From positions 1-42,310 of the forward strand of contig NZ_QLTA01000044.1 in NCBI RefSeq assembly GCF_003269065.1: a stretch of 42,310 nucleotides of DNA. Direction: 5' to 3'. Numbering within the stretch: the first letter of the stretch is position 1; each line of letters begins with the position of its first letter. The DNA comes from Paracidovorax anthurii (GTDB lineage: Bacteria > Pseudomonadota > Gammaproteobacteria > Burkholderiales > Burkholderiaceae_C). Below, piece by piece: positions 18,435-28,355 of this stretch. Both the position numbers and the translations under genes were made by a program. The notes under the pieces were generated by a model, which saw only the letters and a list, made by a program, of their open reading frames with translations, did no database searches and was not told the origin of the DNA.

Positions 18435-19091
18435 ATGACCACGACCCATTCCACCCACCCCGTCCCCGCGCCTGCGCCGTCCGGCGCTCCGGGCGATGCC
18501 GTTCCCGTCGCCGCCAAGGGCCCGCTGCTGCGGCCCGCGCTGGTGCTGTTCGCCCTGATGACGGTGGTCACGGGCGTGCTCTATCCGCTGGCCGTCACGG
18601 GCGTGGCGCAGGCCGTCTTTCCCCACCAGGCGGCGGGCAGCCTGGTGCAGGGCCGCGATGGCAAGCCCGTGGGCTCGGAGCTGATCGGCCAGAACTTCAC
18701 CGACCCCGGCCACTTCTGGGGCCGGCCCTCGGCCACCTCGCCCATGCCCTACAACGCGGGCGCCTCGGGCGGCTCTAACCTGGGGCCCCTCAATCCCGCG
18801 CTCGCCGACGCCGTGAAAGCCCGCGTGGAAGCCCTGCGCGCGGCCGACCCCGGCAACACCGCGCCCGTGCCGGTGGATCTGGTCACGGCCTCCGCCAGCG
18901 GGCTCGATCCGCACATCAGCCCGGCGGCGGCGCAGTACCAGGCCGCCCGCGTGGCTCGCGCGCGCGGCCTGCCGATCGAGCGCGTGCAGGCGCTGGTCCG
19001 CGCGCACACCGACGCGCCTGCCATGCCGTGGCTGGGCGAGACCGGCGTGAACGTGCTGGCGCTGAACCTCGCCCTCGACGCGCTGCGCTGA
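18435..19091 (+). CDS. kdpC: KdpC, accessory subunit
   Basis: KdpC anchors in the inner membrane by one N-terminal helix and has a large periplasmic domain. The 218-aa product has a proline-rich cytoplasmic start, one hydrophobic segment at about residues 34-55, then [17 protein letters not shown] and the C-terminal [13 protein letters not shown], both typical. GGAGG precedes the ATG at 18435. 83 bases separate it from kdpD. Confidence 0.95.
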   Translation: MTTTHSTHPVPAPAPSGAPGDAVPVAAKGPLLRPALVLFALMTVVTGVLYPLAVTGVAQAVFPHQAAGSLVQGRDGKPVGSELIGQNFTDPGHFWGRPSATSPMPYNAGASGGSNLGPLNPALADAVKARVEALRAADPGNTAPVPVDLVTASASGLDPHISPAAAQYQAARVARARGLPIERVQALVRAHTDAPAMPWLGETGVNVLALNLALDALR

Positions 19092-19174
19092 ATCCGGGAG
19101 ACTGCGGGGCGGGGGGCTCTCCGTGCCCCTGCCGCCCCATCCTTTCCGCCAATCGCCCGTCCTTCTTCCGCCGC

Positions 19175-21966
19175 ATGCCCGACCACCGCCCCGACCCCGA
19201 CGCCCTCATCGCCCAGATGCGCGCGGAGGAGCAGCGCACCCAGCGCGGCAAGCTGCGCATCTACTTCGGAGCGAACGCCGGCGTGGGCAAGACCTGGTCC
19301 ATGCTCAGCGCCGCGCAGCGCGAGCGCCAGGCCGGCCGCGACGTGCTCATCGGCGTGGTGGAAACCCATGGCCGCAGCGAGACCGCGGCGCTGCTGGGCG
19401 ATCTGCCCGTGCTGCCGCTGCGCGCGTTCGACTACCGGGGGCGCGCGCGCACCGAGTTCGACCTCGACGCGGCCCTGCAGCGCCGGCCCGCCGTGCTGCT
19501 GGTGGACGAATTGGCGCACTCCAACGCGCCGGGATCGCGCCATGCCAAGCGCTGGCAGGACGTGCAGGAGCTGGTGGCCTCGGGCATCGAGGTCTGGACC
19601 GCGCTCAACGTGCAGCACCTGGAGAGCCTCAACGGCACGGTGGGCGCGATCACCGGCGTGCGGGTGCACGAGACCGTGCCCGACACGGTGCTGGACGAGG
19701 CCGACGAGGTCATCCTCGTCGATGCCACGCCCGACGAGCTGGCCGCGCGCCTCGCGGCCGGCAAGGTCTACGTGCCCCAGCAGGCCGAGCGCGCGGCGCA
19801 GAACTTCTTCCGCAAGGGCAACCTCATCGCGCTGCGCGAGATCGCGCTGCGCCGCACCGCCGAGCATGTCGAGGACGACGTGCGCGGCTGGCGCGTGGAG
19901 CAGTCCGGCGGCGGGCACGGCGTGCCGCCCGCGTGGAACACCTCCGGCGCGCTGCTGGCCTGCGTGGGCCCGCACGAGGAAGCCGCCCACACCGTGCGCA
20001 CGGCCGCGCGGCTGGCGGGGCAGCTCAACGTGCGCTGGCACGCGGCCTATGTGGAAACGCCGCGCCTGCAGCGCCTGCCGGCCCCGCAGCGCGACCGCAT
20101 CCTGGCGGTGCTGCAACTGGCCGAGGGCCTGGGCGCCGAGACCGCCGTGCTGACCGGCAACGCGGTGGCGCCCGCGCTGGCCGAGCACGCGGACCACCTC
20201 AACTGCGCCACCCTCGTGGTGGGCCGCGCGCGCCTGGCCTCCGGCTGGCGGCGATGGTGGCCGGTGCCCGGCACGGCCCAGGCCATCGCCGCCGCGGCGC
20301 CGGCCCTGGAGATCGTGGAGGCCGGCCGCCCGGGCAGCAGCCGCCGCCTCGCATCGACGCCCTGGCGCCAGGGCGAAGACCCGGCGGCCGCCACCGCGCA
20401 CGACGGCGAGGACCAGCAGGTCGCCCGCTGGCCCGGCTACGGCGCGGCCGTGGCGGCCAGCGTCGCGGTCACCCTGCTGACCCTGCCGCTGTCCGGCGTG
20501 CTGGAGCTGACCAACATCGTCATGCTCTACCTGCTCGGCGTGGTCGGCGTGGCCATGCGCTTCGGGCGCGGGCCGGCCGCGCTGGCGGCGCTGCTCAACG
20601 TGGCGGCCTTCGATTTCGTCTTCGTCTCGCCGCGCCTCTCGTTCGCCGTGAGCGACGTGCAGTACCTCGTCACCTTCGCCGTGATGCTGGGCGTGGGCCT
20701 GCTCGTGGGCCAGCTCACGGCGGGACTGCGTTTTTCCGCCGGCGTGTCGGCGGGGCGCGAGCAGCGTACCCGCTCGCTGTTCGAGCTCACGCGCGAGCTG
20801 TCGGCTGCCCTGGAGGCCGCGCAGATCGTGGAGATCGCCACGGCGGCGGTGCGCAAGCACTTCGGCGGGCAGGCCGTGGTGCTGCCGCTGGACGACGGCG
20901 ACCGCCTCGTGCTGCCGCAGCAGCCCCCGGCCGGCTTCGATACGAGCGTGGCCGACTGGACACTGCGCCATGGCCAGAGCGCCGGCCTGGGCACGGCCAC
21001 GCTGGCGGCGCAGAGCTGGCGCTACGTGCCGCTCACCGCGCCCATGCGCGTGCGCGGGGTGCTCGCCCTGGCGCCCGCGCGCCCGCGCTGGCTGCTCATC
21101 CCCGAGCAGGCGCAACAGCTCGAAACCCTTGCGCGGCAGATCGCCATCGCGCTGGAGCGCGTGCACTACGTGGACGTGGCCCAGCGCGCCGTGGTGGACA
21201 TGGAGTCCGAGCGCCTGCGCAACGCGCTGCTGGGCGCCATTTCGCACGATGTGCGCACGCCGCTCACGGCGCTCATCGCCCTGGCCGAATCCCTGCCCGC
21301 GCAGCCGGGCGAGGCCCTGGAGGCCGCCTCCCGCGCCATCATCCAGCAGGCCCACCAGCTCCATGCCCTGGTCAGCAACCTGCTGGACATGGCGCGGCTG
21401 GAGAGCGGCATCGCGGGCGGCAGCGTGAGCCTGCGGCGCGACTGGCAGTCGGTGGAGGAGGTCGTCGGCTCGGCCATCCGCGCCGCGCGGCCGGCCCTCG
21501 GCACGTGGGAGGTGCGCACCTCGCTGCCGCCGGACCTGCCGCTGGTGGAGTTCGACGCGGTGCTCATCGAGCGCGTGCTGGTGAACCTGCTGGAGAACGC
21601 CGCCAAGTACGGCGCGCCGCCCATCGAGTTGGCCGCCTGCGCCTTGCCGGGGAGCCTGCGGCTCACCGTGCGCGACCACGGGCCGGGTCTGCCCCTATCG
21701 CTGCGCGGGCGCGAGCACACCCTCTTCGACAAATTCACCCGGGGCCAGGCCGAATCCGCCACGCCCGGCGTCGGCCTCGGCCTGGCGATCTGCAAGGCCG
21801 TCGTGCTGGCGCATGGCGGCGACATCGCCGCCGCGAGCGCGGTGCGCGGCCCGGGCGCAGAATTCACCGTCACGCTGCCCCGGCGCGATCCGCCGGCCGC
21901 GCCCGAGGCCCTGGAGCCGGCGGATGCCGCGCTCTCCCCGCACCGACCCTTTTCCGCCCTTCCGCC

Positions 21967-21970
<4 letters not shown>
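19175..21970 (+). CDS. kdpD: KdpD sensor histidine kinase
   Basis: Senses low K+ or envelope and turgor cues and phosphorylates KdpE. The 931-aa product has, in order: the N-terminal KdpD domain with Walker A GANAGVGKT at residues 32-40 and Walker B-like VDELAHSN near 110; a USP-like domain; four hydrophobic segments; a GAF-like region; an H-box ISHDVRTPLTAL with His at about residue 691; and an ATP-binding region with NLLENAAKYG near 804 and VGLGLAICKAV. The ATG at 19175 is chosen over upstream in-frame starts that extend into kdpC. Its end overlaps kdpE by ATGA. Confidence 0.96.
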
Positions 21971-22677
<707 letters not shown>

Positions 22678-22692
22678 CGCCGGGGGCGGTCG

Positions 22693-22757
22693 TTGATGGA
22701 CGATTGACGCGGCACTCCGGTTTTTTTACGCACTTTTGACGGGCGCCTTCCTAGACT
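22693..22757 (+). promoter_or_regulatory. Third copy of the half-site promoter array
   Basis: Half-sites start at 22693 (TTGATG), 22704 (TTGACG), 22725 (TTTACG) and 22736 (TTGACG), spaced 11, 21 and 11. The -10-like TAGACT begins at 22752, 16 bases after the last start, as at the porin and kdp promoters. It lies between kdpE and a small gene of unknown function, so that gene probably shares the KdpE control inferred for kdp. Confidence 0.75.
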
Positions 22758-22832
22758 GAAGCCTGCTTCATCACTTGCTTCGGCGTGGCGGCCACCCTCT
22801 TGCATCCGGCTGCCGCGCGAAGCCCTACGATC

Positions 22833-23207
22833 ATGCTGCTGCACCGAAGCTTTCTCCGCGAGGAGGAGCCTTTCTCCAACGATCCTTTCGCCCGCCGGTC
22901 CGTGCTGCACGCCACCCCCTTCGTGGTGCTGCCGGTCAAGATGGCCAGGGAGCCCGCGCTGCGCGTGCGGCAACGCCTGCACGCTGCGCTGGGAAGCCGG
23001 CTGGGCACCTACCGCCTGTCGGTGGACGCAGTGCGGCCGGTCTGCACGGTCTATCTGCACCTGCGGGAGGGCGAGGTCGGCGAATGCATGGACCGGATCA
23101 TGGCGGCCCTGCCGACGGCGGAGTTCGGCCGCGTGTCCTGCCTGTTGCACGACACGGGCGCCGTGGAGCGCCCGGCGATGCGCGAGGCCTGCCGTGTCCA
23201 TGGCTGA
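22833..23207 (+). CDS. Uncharacterised small protein, probable KdpE target
   Basis: I do not recognise this protein. The ORF gives about 124 residues from the ATG at 22833. A GTG at 22785 is an alternative start that would add 16 residues. It has no membrane segment; the middle has VVLPVKMAREPALRVRQRL and an alternating hydrophobic stretch (RPVCTVYLHLREGEVGECM). It lies downstream of the third promoter array and overlaps the start of the next small ORF, so a link to K+ stress is inferred from context only. Confidence 0.55.
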   Translation: MLLHRSFLREEEPFSNDPFARRSVLHATPFVVLPVKMAREPALRVRQRLHAALGSRLGTYRLSVDAVRPVCTVYLHLREGEVGECMDRIMAALPTAEFGRVSCLLHDTGAVERPAMREACRVHG

Positions 23208-23397
23208 CATGGCCCCGGTGGGGCATGCCCTGGTGGCCGTCCTGGCCCTGTTCGCGCCGCTGGCCGTGGCGTGGTGCATCGTGCGCTGGTGCGGGCGGAA
23301 AGCGCCCGGACATCGGCGTGCCCGGCTCGGCCGTGGACCGGATGTCGAGATGGGCGTCTCCGCTGCCAAGGCGGCGCATGAACGGCGGCCTCATTGA
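23200..23397 (+). CDS. Small single-pass membrane protein, uncharacterised
   Basis: The ORF overlaps the end of the previous gene by 8 bases. It encodes about 65 residues: MADMAPVGHALVAVLALF at the start, one hydrophobic segment to about residue 25, then a basic tail with CGRKAPGHRRARLGRG. A GTG two codons earlier is also possible. No family is recognised. If real, it is the second cistron of the transcript that starts at the third array. Confidence 0.45.
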   Translation: MADMAPVGHALVAVLALFAPLAVAWCIVRWCGRKAPGHRRARLGRGPDVEMGVSAAKAAHERRPH

Positions 23398-23457
23398 CGC
23401 CAGGCGGGATGGCGTGATTTGCTCCGTTGGCGGACAACGCAACGGGAGCCAGGAAGC

Positions 23458-23843
23458 ATGCCGGCACATCACGCGCTCATCCCCATCCTGGCCACGGCGC
23501 TCGCCAGCGGCGCCCACGCTGACAACCGCACCGACACCGCGCCCCTCGATGGCTGGGCGAGCCAGGGCGGCGGCACCACGGGAGGCGCCGCCGCCACGGC
23601 CAAGTACATCAGCAAGGTCGGCTTCAGTTCGGCCTCGCAATTGAAAGCCGCACTTGGCGCTGGCGCGGTGCCCCGGACGTGATCCACGCTCTAGCGACTA
23701 CGTGACGGTATCAAACTTCGGGCTGCACGTTCGCCACCACGAACTGGGCCGTTCCCTATACCGGCTACCCGCTGGATCCCGCCGCCAGCGTCAAGGCCAA
23801 TATGACGGCCAACGCGGGGCCGGGCAAGCTCACGGTCCATTGA
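23458..23843 (+). pseudogene. Pectate lyase remnant (PL1-like), internally deleted and frameshifted
   Basis: Three fragments of a pectate-lyase-like gene survive in three frames. The N-terminus (23458-23682) encodes a signal peptide, PILATALASGAHA, and the segment LDGWASQGGGTTGGAAAT that I associate with secreted lyases of plant-associated Acidovorax. A short middle piece (from 23693) reads SDYVTVSNFGLHV, the conserved strand of PL1. The end (23730-23843) reads FATTNWAVPYTGYPLDPAAS and stops at 23841-23843. Most of the catalytic core is missing, so it cannot be active. AGGAAG still precedes the first ATG. The family call is from motif memory, not a search. Confidence 0.75.
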
Positions 23844-23863
23844 AGGGAAGGGTCGCCAGCGGA

Positions 23864-23925
23864 TTCGCTGGGGCCCGGATGTCTTCGCACGAAACACGCG
23901 TCCAGCGCCGCGGGCTCCGCACACT
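23864..23925 (+). promoter_or_regulatory. PIP box and -10 element before the effector gene
   Basis: TTCGC at 23864-23868, exactly 15 bases, then TTCGC at 23884-23888: a perfect match to the plant-inducible promoter box TTCGB-N15-TTCGB. After 31 bases comes CACACT (23920-23925), which fits the YANNNT -10 element expected 30-32 bases downstream. This arrangement is bound by HrpX/HrpB-type AraC regulators of type III secretion genes. The effector ATG lies 59 bases after the -10 element. Confidence 0.87.
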
Positions 23926-23984
23926 CGGGGGAGGCCTGTCGCCTGCGTCCTGCGGATTTCCCCGGGACTTCTTCTGGAGCATCC

Positions 23985-26015
23985 ATGGTGAAACCCGTTG
24001 CGCTATCCCCTCTGTCCACCACGTCCAGTACGCCTTCCTCTTCCGGAAGCGCCAGCGCCGGTCCCGCACTTGCCCGGTGCAGCAGCTCCATGCCTGACAG
24101 CGGGGCCCTGTCCCCCCTCAAAAGACGGCCTCCGGGCATCCAAGCCGAAAGCCCGGAAAACGCCCTACCCAAGGAGCATACCCTTGAGTTGCCGGCACGC
24201 AGGTCACTCAACGATTTACCAACCAACGCCCTTCGCAACATCGTCAACCGGCTGGCCTCCCAGCCGCGTGACTACGTCCGTGCCCGGACGATGTTGACGG
24301 TGATCGAGGCCAACGAAGAGGTCCGCAAAGAGGTGAGGTACAGCAGGCCGATCATCGACGCCAGATCCCGTGCGGTCAAGACGGAGGGGGATCTGCAGCG
24401 TGACTGGAAAAGCATCGACAGCCTGATCGAGACGTTCGAGACATTCAATGCCGGGGCGCCGCAAGCCGCCAAAGAATCTGTCGCGGCGCGGCTAGAAAAA
24501 GTGGCTTTCTCGAGAATGGAGCCGCTCCCGCCCACGGGGGGGGGGCTGCAGGGCCGGGAAGAAACCAGCAGTGCTCCCCCTCGTGCAACGCTGCAGGACA
24601 TCAAGCAGAGAATCAATGCATTCCATCAGTTGACTGAAAGACAACGCCATGATTTGGTGACTCGAGTGCTTCACCTGCCGAATGCCGAGGACTATGACGA
24701 GATGCGAGAGCTTCTGGCGCAGGAGCTTGCCGAGGAGCCGCGAAAAGAGCAGATAAAGTGGTCGGAGCAGATCTGGAGTCAAGATAAAAGCATCCGAAAG
24801 GCGAAGCAGGAGCTGTACAAGTCCACGGTTTCCGAGCTGGCGAATGCCCATGTTCGCGACCTGTTAGGAGCCGAGGCGCGGATCGCCGAAGACTTTCCCC
24901 ACCTCTTCGTGGAGTCCAGAAACGCGGTTTTCAAGGGCATTATGGGCGCCCGGGACGATCTGGCGCGACTCCGCGGCATCAATGCCATGGCGGGCCACGT
25001 CGATGTGCTGGACCCTGCGCAAAAGGCCAGCCTGTTCAAGGCCGTCAAGCATGCGGTGGCGCGCGGTCGCTTCTCCGACGTGCAGTTAACACTCGAAAAG
25101 ATGGCGCTGCATCTGAGCGAGTTCTCCGTGGCAGATCAGGAAAATTTCGTCCAGTTGGTATTGAAAGACCCCGCCGTCAAGCAGAAACTCCCCCTGATGG
25201 GCAGGCTCCTGAGCGGTAGCGACAAGCGCGTTCCAGGTAGCGTGTCCGCCAGCCTCCTGAATGCCCTGGAGCTGCGTTCCGGCGATCGGAAACGCCCGGC
25301 TGCTCTGAGCCAGGCGATACGGGAGGGGGCCGGGTTTCCGCACCTCGATGTCGGGCAGCGCAATCGGCTGGTCCGTATGGCCCATGCCGACATGAAGGTT
25401 GCCGACGCCTCCGAGGAGCTGTTGGGCGCACTCTCCTCTCGCTTCGAGCATCTGGACCGCGACCAGTGCCAGGCGGTGCTCGCCATCGTGCAGGGCGTTA
25501 GCCCCCGGGAGGCAGCCATGAATGCATCCCTCATCCTTGCTCAGGACGGGGTGCCGCTGTCGCCAACGGAAAGCGCCGCGCTCGTCAAGAAGCTGCACTA
25601 CCCCGGGATGAACGAGCCGACCATCAAAGTCATGGAGGCTCCGGGCTTTGCCAAGCTGTCGGAGGAGCACCGGCAGGCCCTCATCGATTTCATGGAAATC
25701 AAGTCACCAACGGGAATGTGGAGCGAGGGTTGGTCAAATCTGCCGAGAGAATCCCTCAAGGCCTTGGCGCATGGCATGTCCCACATGGATGCAGAGAACC
25801 TCCGGAAACTGGTCGACTCCCTGCCTGTCCGCATTCAGGAAGAGCTCGTGGCCGCATTCCTATCCAATCTCGAAAAGAGCAGCCTGTGGGGAGGATGGGA
25901 AGCCCAGGCGCGGTTGACGCAGGGCTTTGCGCATTTCGAGCAGGCTACTTCTCACGGCAGCGTGCGCGAAGCCATCAAGAAAGCGCAAGAAGAGATCCAG
26001 GCAAGGTACGCCTAA
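23985..26015 (+). CDS. Candidate type III effector, 676 aa
   Basis: Probably a type III secreted effector. The first 50 residues contain 14 Ser plus many Pro, Ala and Thr, with few acidic residues, typical of type III secretion signals. There is no Sec signal peptide or membrane segment. An F-box-like segment LPTNALRNIVNRL lies at 78-90. A repeated amphipathic motif with the pattern FxHLxxxQRxxLV recurs near 213-228, 339-354, 451-466, 487-502, 555-570 and 598-613. It has a perfect PIP box, GGAG 5 bases before the ATG, and looks less GC-rich than its neighbours. A relation to XopP/HLK effectors is possible but unverified. A G10 tract at codons 184-187 could frameshift it. Confidence 0.8.
   Translation: MVKPVALSPLSTTSSTPSSSGSASAGPALARCSSSMPDSGALSPLKRRPPGIQAESPENALPKEHTLELPARRSLNDLPTNALRNIVNRLASQPRDYVRARTMLTVIEANEEVRKEVRYSRPIIDARSRAVKTEGDLQRDWKSIDSLIETFETFNAGAPQAAKESVAARLEKVAFSRMEPLPPTGGGLQGREETSSAPPRATLQDIKQRINAFHQLTERQRHDLVTRVLHLPNAEDYDEMRELLAQELAEEPRKEQIKWSEQIWSQDKSIRKAKQELYKSTVSELANAHVRDLLGAEARIAEDFPHLFVESRNAVFKGIMGARDDLARLRGINAMAGHVDVLDPAQKASLFKAVKHAVARGRFSDVQLTLEKMALHLSEFSVADQENFVQLVLKDPAVKQKLPLMGRLLSGSDKRVPGSVSASLLNALELRSGDRKRPAALSQAIREGAGFPHLDVGQRNRLVRMAHADMKVADASEELLGALSSRFEHLDRDQCQAVLAIVQGVSPREAAMNASLILAQDGVPLSPTESAALVKKLHYPGMNEPTIKVMEAPGFAKLSEEHRQALIDFMEIKSPTGMWSEGWSNLPRESLKALAHGMSHMDAENLRKLVDSLPVRIQEELVAAFLSNLEKSSLWGGWEAQARLTQGFAHFEQATSHGSVREAIKKAQEEIQARYA
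24536..24545 (+). repeat. G10 homopolymer inside the effector gene
   Basis: Ten consecutive G encode Gly185-Gly187 plus the last base of codon 184. A one-base slip would shift the frame and stop translation early. It may be a phase-variation switch, or simply a place where assembly errors are likely. Confidence 0.9.
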
Positions 26016-26039
26016 ACCTGCTCGCCTGGCGCGCGAGAG

Positions 26040-26058
26040 GCTGGGGACCGGCTTTTTT
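26040..26058 (+). terminator. Probable terminator after the effector
   Basis: GCTGG-GGA-CCGGC (one G-T wobble) followed by six T (26053-26058), 24 bases after the effector stop. The stem is short, so confidence is moderate. A terminator at this place fits a monocistronic effector facing the opposite-strand lipA gene. Confidence 0.55.
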
Positions 26059-26121
26059 CGAGGGAGTAAACCAGGATGCAGCCTCTTGGCGGTGTTCTCC
26101 CCGCCTGGGCCCGATCCTGTT

Positions 26122-27120
26122 TTACCCCGCTTCGTCGATACGAACGCCGGCCGCGTGGGCCTGCTGGTCCGCGTGGTAGCTCGACCGCACCATGGCGCCC
26201 ACTGCCGCGTGGGTGAAGCCCATCCTGTAGGCCTCTTCCTCGTACATCTTGAAAGTGTCGGGGTGCACGTAGCGGCGCACGGGAAGGTGGCTGTTGGAGG
26301 GCGCGAGGTACTGGCCGATGGTCAGCATGTCGATGTCGTGCGCGCGCATGTCGCGCATCACCTGCAGGATCTCCTCGTCGGTCTCGCCCAGGCCCACCAT
26401 GATGCCGCTCTTGGTGGGCACCTGGGGGTGCAGTGCCTTGAACTTCTTGAGCAGGTTCAGGCTGAACTGGTAGTCGGAGCCCGGGCGCGCTTCCTTGTAG
26501 AGGCGCGGCGCGGTCTCCAGGTTGTGGTTCATCACGTCGGGTGGCGCGGCCTTGAGGATCTCCAGCGCCCGGTCGTCGCGGCCGCGGAAGTCGGGCACGA
26601 GGATCTCGATCTGCGTCTGCGGCGAGAGCGCGCGGATGTTCTGGATGCACTCCACGAAATGCCCGCTGCCGCCATCGCGCAGGTCGTCGCGGTCCACGCT
26701 GGTGATCACCACGTACTTGAGCCGGAGCGCCGCGATGGTGCGCGCGAGATTCAGCGGCTCGTCCTTGTCGAGCGGGTCGGGGCGGCCATGGCCCACATCG
26801 CAGAACGGGCAGCGGCGCGTGCACTTGTCGCCCATGATCATGAACGTGGCCGTGCCCTTGCCGAAGCACTCGCCGATGTTGGGGCACGAGGCCTCTTCGC
26901 ACACCGTGTGCAGCTTGTGCTCGCGCAGGATCTCCTTGATCTCGTAGAAGCGCGTGGTGGGCGAGCCGGCCTTCACGCGGATCCACTCGGGCTTCTTGAG
27001 CACTTCGCCCTGTTCGACCTTGATCGGGATGCGCGAGAGCTTCGCTGCCGCCTTCTGCTTGGCGAGCGGGTTGTAGGCGACGGTGGACTGCGCTTCGCGC
27101 ACGACTTCTGGAGTGCTCAT
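26122..27120 (-). CDS. lipA: Lipoyl synthase
   Basis: Radical SAM enzyme that inserts sulfur at C6 and C8 of protein-bound octanoyl groups to form lipoyl. The 332-aa product has the auxiliary cluster cysteines at residues 74, 79 and 85 ([12 protein letters not shown]), the radical SAM motif CTRRCPFC at 100-107, and the C-terminal RSSYHAD containing the serine ligand. It is full length. lipB lies 13 bases upstream on the same strand, so the two are probably cotranscribed. Confidence 0.96.
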   Translation of the reverse strand: MSTPEVVREAQSTVAYNPLAKQKAAAKLSRIPIKVEQGEVLKKPEWIRVKAGSPTTRFYEIKEILREHKLHTVCEEASCPNIGECFGKGTATFMIMGDKCTRRCPFCDVGHGRPDPLDKDEPLNLARTIAALRLKYVVITSVDRDDLRDGGSGHFVECIQNIRALSPQTQIEILVPDFRGRDDRALEILKAAPPDVMNHNLETAPRLYKEARPGSDYQFSLNLLKKFKALHPQVPTKSGIMVGLGETDEEILQVMRDMRAHDIDMLTIGQYLAPSNSHLPVRRYVHPDTFKMYEEEAYRMGFTHAAVGAMVRSSYHADQQAHAAGVRIDEAG

Positions 27121-27133
27121 GGCTGGTGTGAGG

Positions 27134-27823
27134 TCAGGGCGCGAGGCGAATGGCCAGTTGGCGGGCCAGCACGGAGGCGGCTTCGTCCCAGGTGGTGTGG
27201 ACGCCGATTGTAGAAAGATCGACGGTCGGCAGGCCTGCGTAGCCGCAAGGGTTGATGCGCGAGAAGGGTTCGAGGTCCATGTCCACGTTCAGCGCCACCC
27301 CGTGGTAGGTGCAGTGGCGCGTCACCTTGATGCCCAGCGCGGCGATCTTGCCCAGGCCGGCGAAGTCCGGTGCCAAGGGGGGCGATTCGCCCTCGACCCG
27401 TCGGCGCTGCGGCAGCGCCGCATGGCCGCCCGGGTCGTCCAGCCGGACGTAGATGCCGGGCGCGCCCGCCACCCGGTGGCCCGTGACGCCGAAGTGCGCC
27501 AGGGTGCGTATCGCGGCCTCTTCGACGCGGTACACGTATTCCTTTACGTAGTAGCCCGCGCGGCGCAGGTCCACGAGCGGGTAGGCCACCACCTGCCCCG
27601 GGCCGTGGTAGGTCACCTGTCCCCCGCGGTTGGTGGCCACGACGGGAATGTCGCCCGGGGCGAGGACATGGTCCGGCTTGCCGGCGAGCCCCTGGGTGTA
27701 GTGGGGGAGGTGCTCGCAAATCCACAGCGCATCGGCCATGTCCGCCGTCCGCCGTTCGGTGAATTCCTGCATGGCCCGCACCGTGTCGCGGTAATCCACC
27801 CGGCCCAAGAACTGCACCTGCAT
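27134..27823 (-). CDS. lipB: Octanoyltransferase
   Basis: Transfers octanoyl from acyl carrier protein to lipoyl domains, the substrate for LipA. The product (about 229 aa from the ATG at 27823) has the signature [21 protein letters not shown] and the catalytic region [17 protein letters not shown] with its cysteine. A GTG at 27838 is an alternative start but sits directly against its AAGG. It lies between lipA and the DUF493 gene, a conserved neighbourhood. Confidence 0.95.
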   Translation of the reverse strand: MQVQFLGRVDYRDTVRAMQEFTERRTADMADALWICEHLPHYTQGLAGKPDHVLAPGDIPVVATNRGGQVTYHGPGQVVAYPLVDLRRAGYYVKEYVYRVEEAAIRTLAHFGVTGHRVAGAPGIYVRLDDPGGHAALPQRRRVEGESPPLAPDFAGLGKIAALGIKVTRHCTYHGVALNVDMDLEPFSRINPCGYAGLPTVDLSTIGVHTTWDEAASVLARQLAIRLAP

Positions 27824-27844
27824 GGCGGGTTCTTTCACACCTTC

Positions 27845-28156
27845 TCAGAGCACGACCTTGACCATCGGGTGCGAGGACAGGGCGCGGTACAGGTCGTCGA
27901 GCTGTTCCCGGCTCGTGGCCGTCACGGTCAGGGTGACGCCCAGGTAGTTGCCTTCGCGGCTGTCGCGCAGTTCGATGGAGGAGGCGTCGAACGCGGGGTC
28001 GAACCGGCGAGCGACTTCCGTGAGCGCGTGCACGAAACCGTCCGCCTTGCGGCCCATGACCTTGATGGGAAAGCGCGAGGGATATTCGATGAGCGAATCC
28101 TTGCGCGGATCGCCGTCGGCTCCGATGACGGGAGGGAGGGAGGGGGGCTGGGTCAT
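27845..28156 (-). CDS. DUF493 (YbeD-like) protein
   Basis: Small protein of the DUF493 family, found next to lipB in many proteobacteria; the E. coli homologue is YbeD. The 103-aa product has YPSRFPIKVMGRKADGF at the start of the domain and a C-terminal LDDLYRALSSHPMVKVVL. The structural fold is an ACT-like ferredoxin type. Its biochemical role is unknown. I used the ATG at 28156 and left out a 14-residue upstream extension. Confidence 0.9.
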   Translation of the reverse strand: MTQPPSLPPVIGADGDPRKDSLIEYPSRFPIKVMGRKADGFVHALTEVARRFDPAFDASSIELRDSREGNYLGVTLTVTATSREQLDDLYRALSSHPMVKVVL

Positions 28157-28275
28157 GCGGTGGATTGTCTGCGATGCGCTGCCGTGCGCACGCACCATGT
28201 CGGCGTGCGGCCCGGTCCGCGTTCACCGGCGCGGAGCGCGGCGGCGCACCGCTTTTGCACATGCGTGCCAGGGCA

Positions 28276-28306
28276 TTGCTGGATGCAACGGGTTTTTACT
28301 TATAAT
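28276..28306 (+). promoter_or_regulatory. Probable atp operon promoter
   Basis: A perfect TATAAT at 28301-28306 lies about 50 bases before atpI. The -35 candidate TTGCTG (28276-28281) has a long spacer of 19 bases; CTGGAT at 28279 with 16 bases is another reading. The -10 is convincing, the -35 is not. Confidence 0.65.
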
Positions 28307-28355
28307 CAGCGGCTTTGTGAGAAGTTTCAGACCGTAAACGGGGCGTTATCGAACG

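Noticed and set aside
18749-21679. A 976-codon minus-strand frame across kdpC and kdpD
   Set aside because: Antisense shadow with His/Arg-rich composition. The plus strand encodes clear KdpC and KdpD.
22785-22832. GTG start at 22785 for the gene after kdpE
   Set aside because: No good ribosome binding site is visible for either start. I used the ATG at 22833 and kept the GTG as an alternative.
27824-27838. GTG at 27838 as the lipB start
   Set aside because: The AAGG motif directly abuts it and is too close to serve it; the ATG at 27823 has better placed purines.
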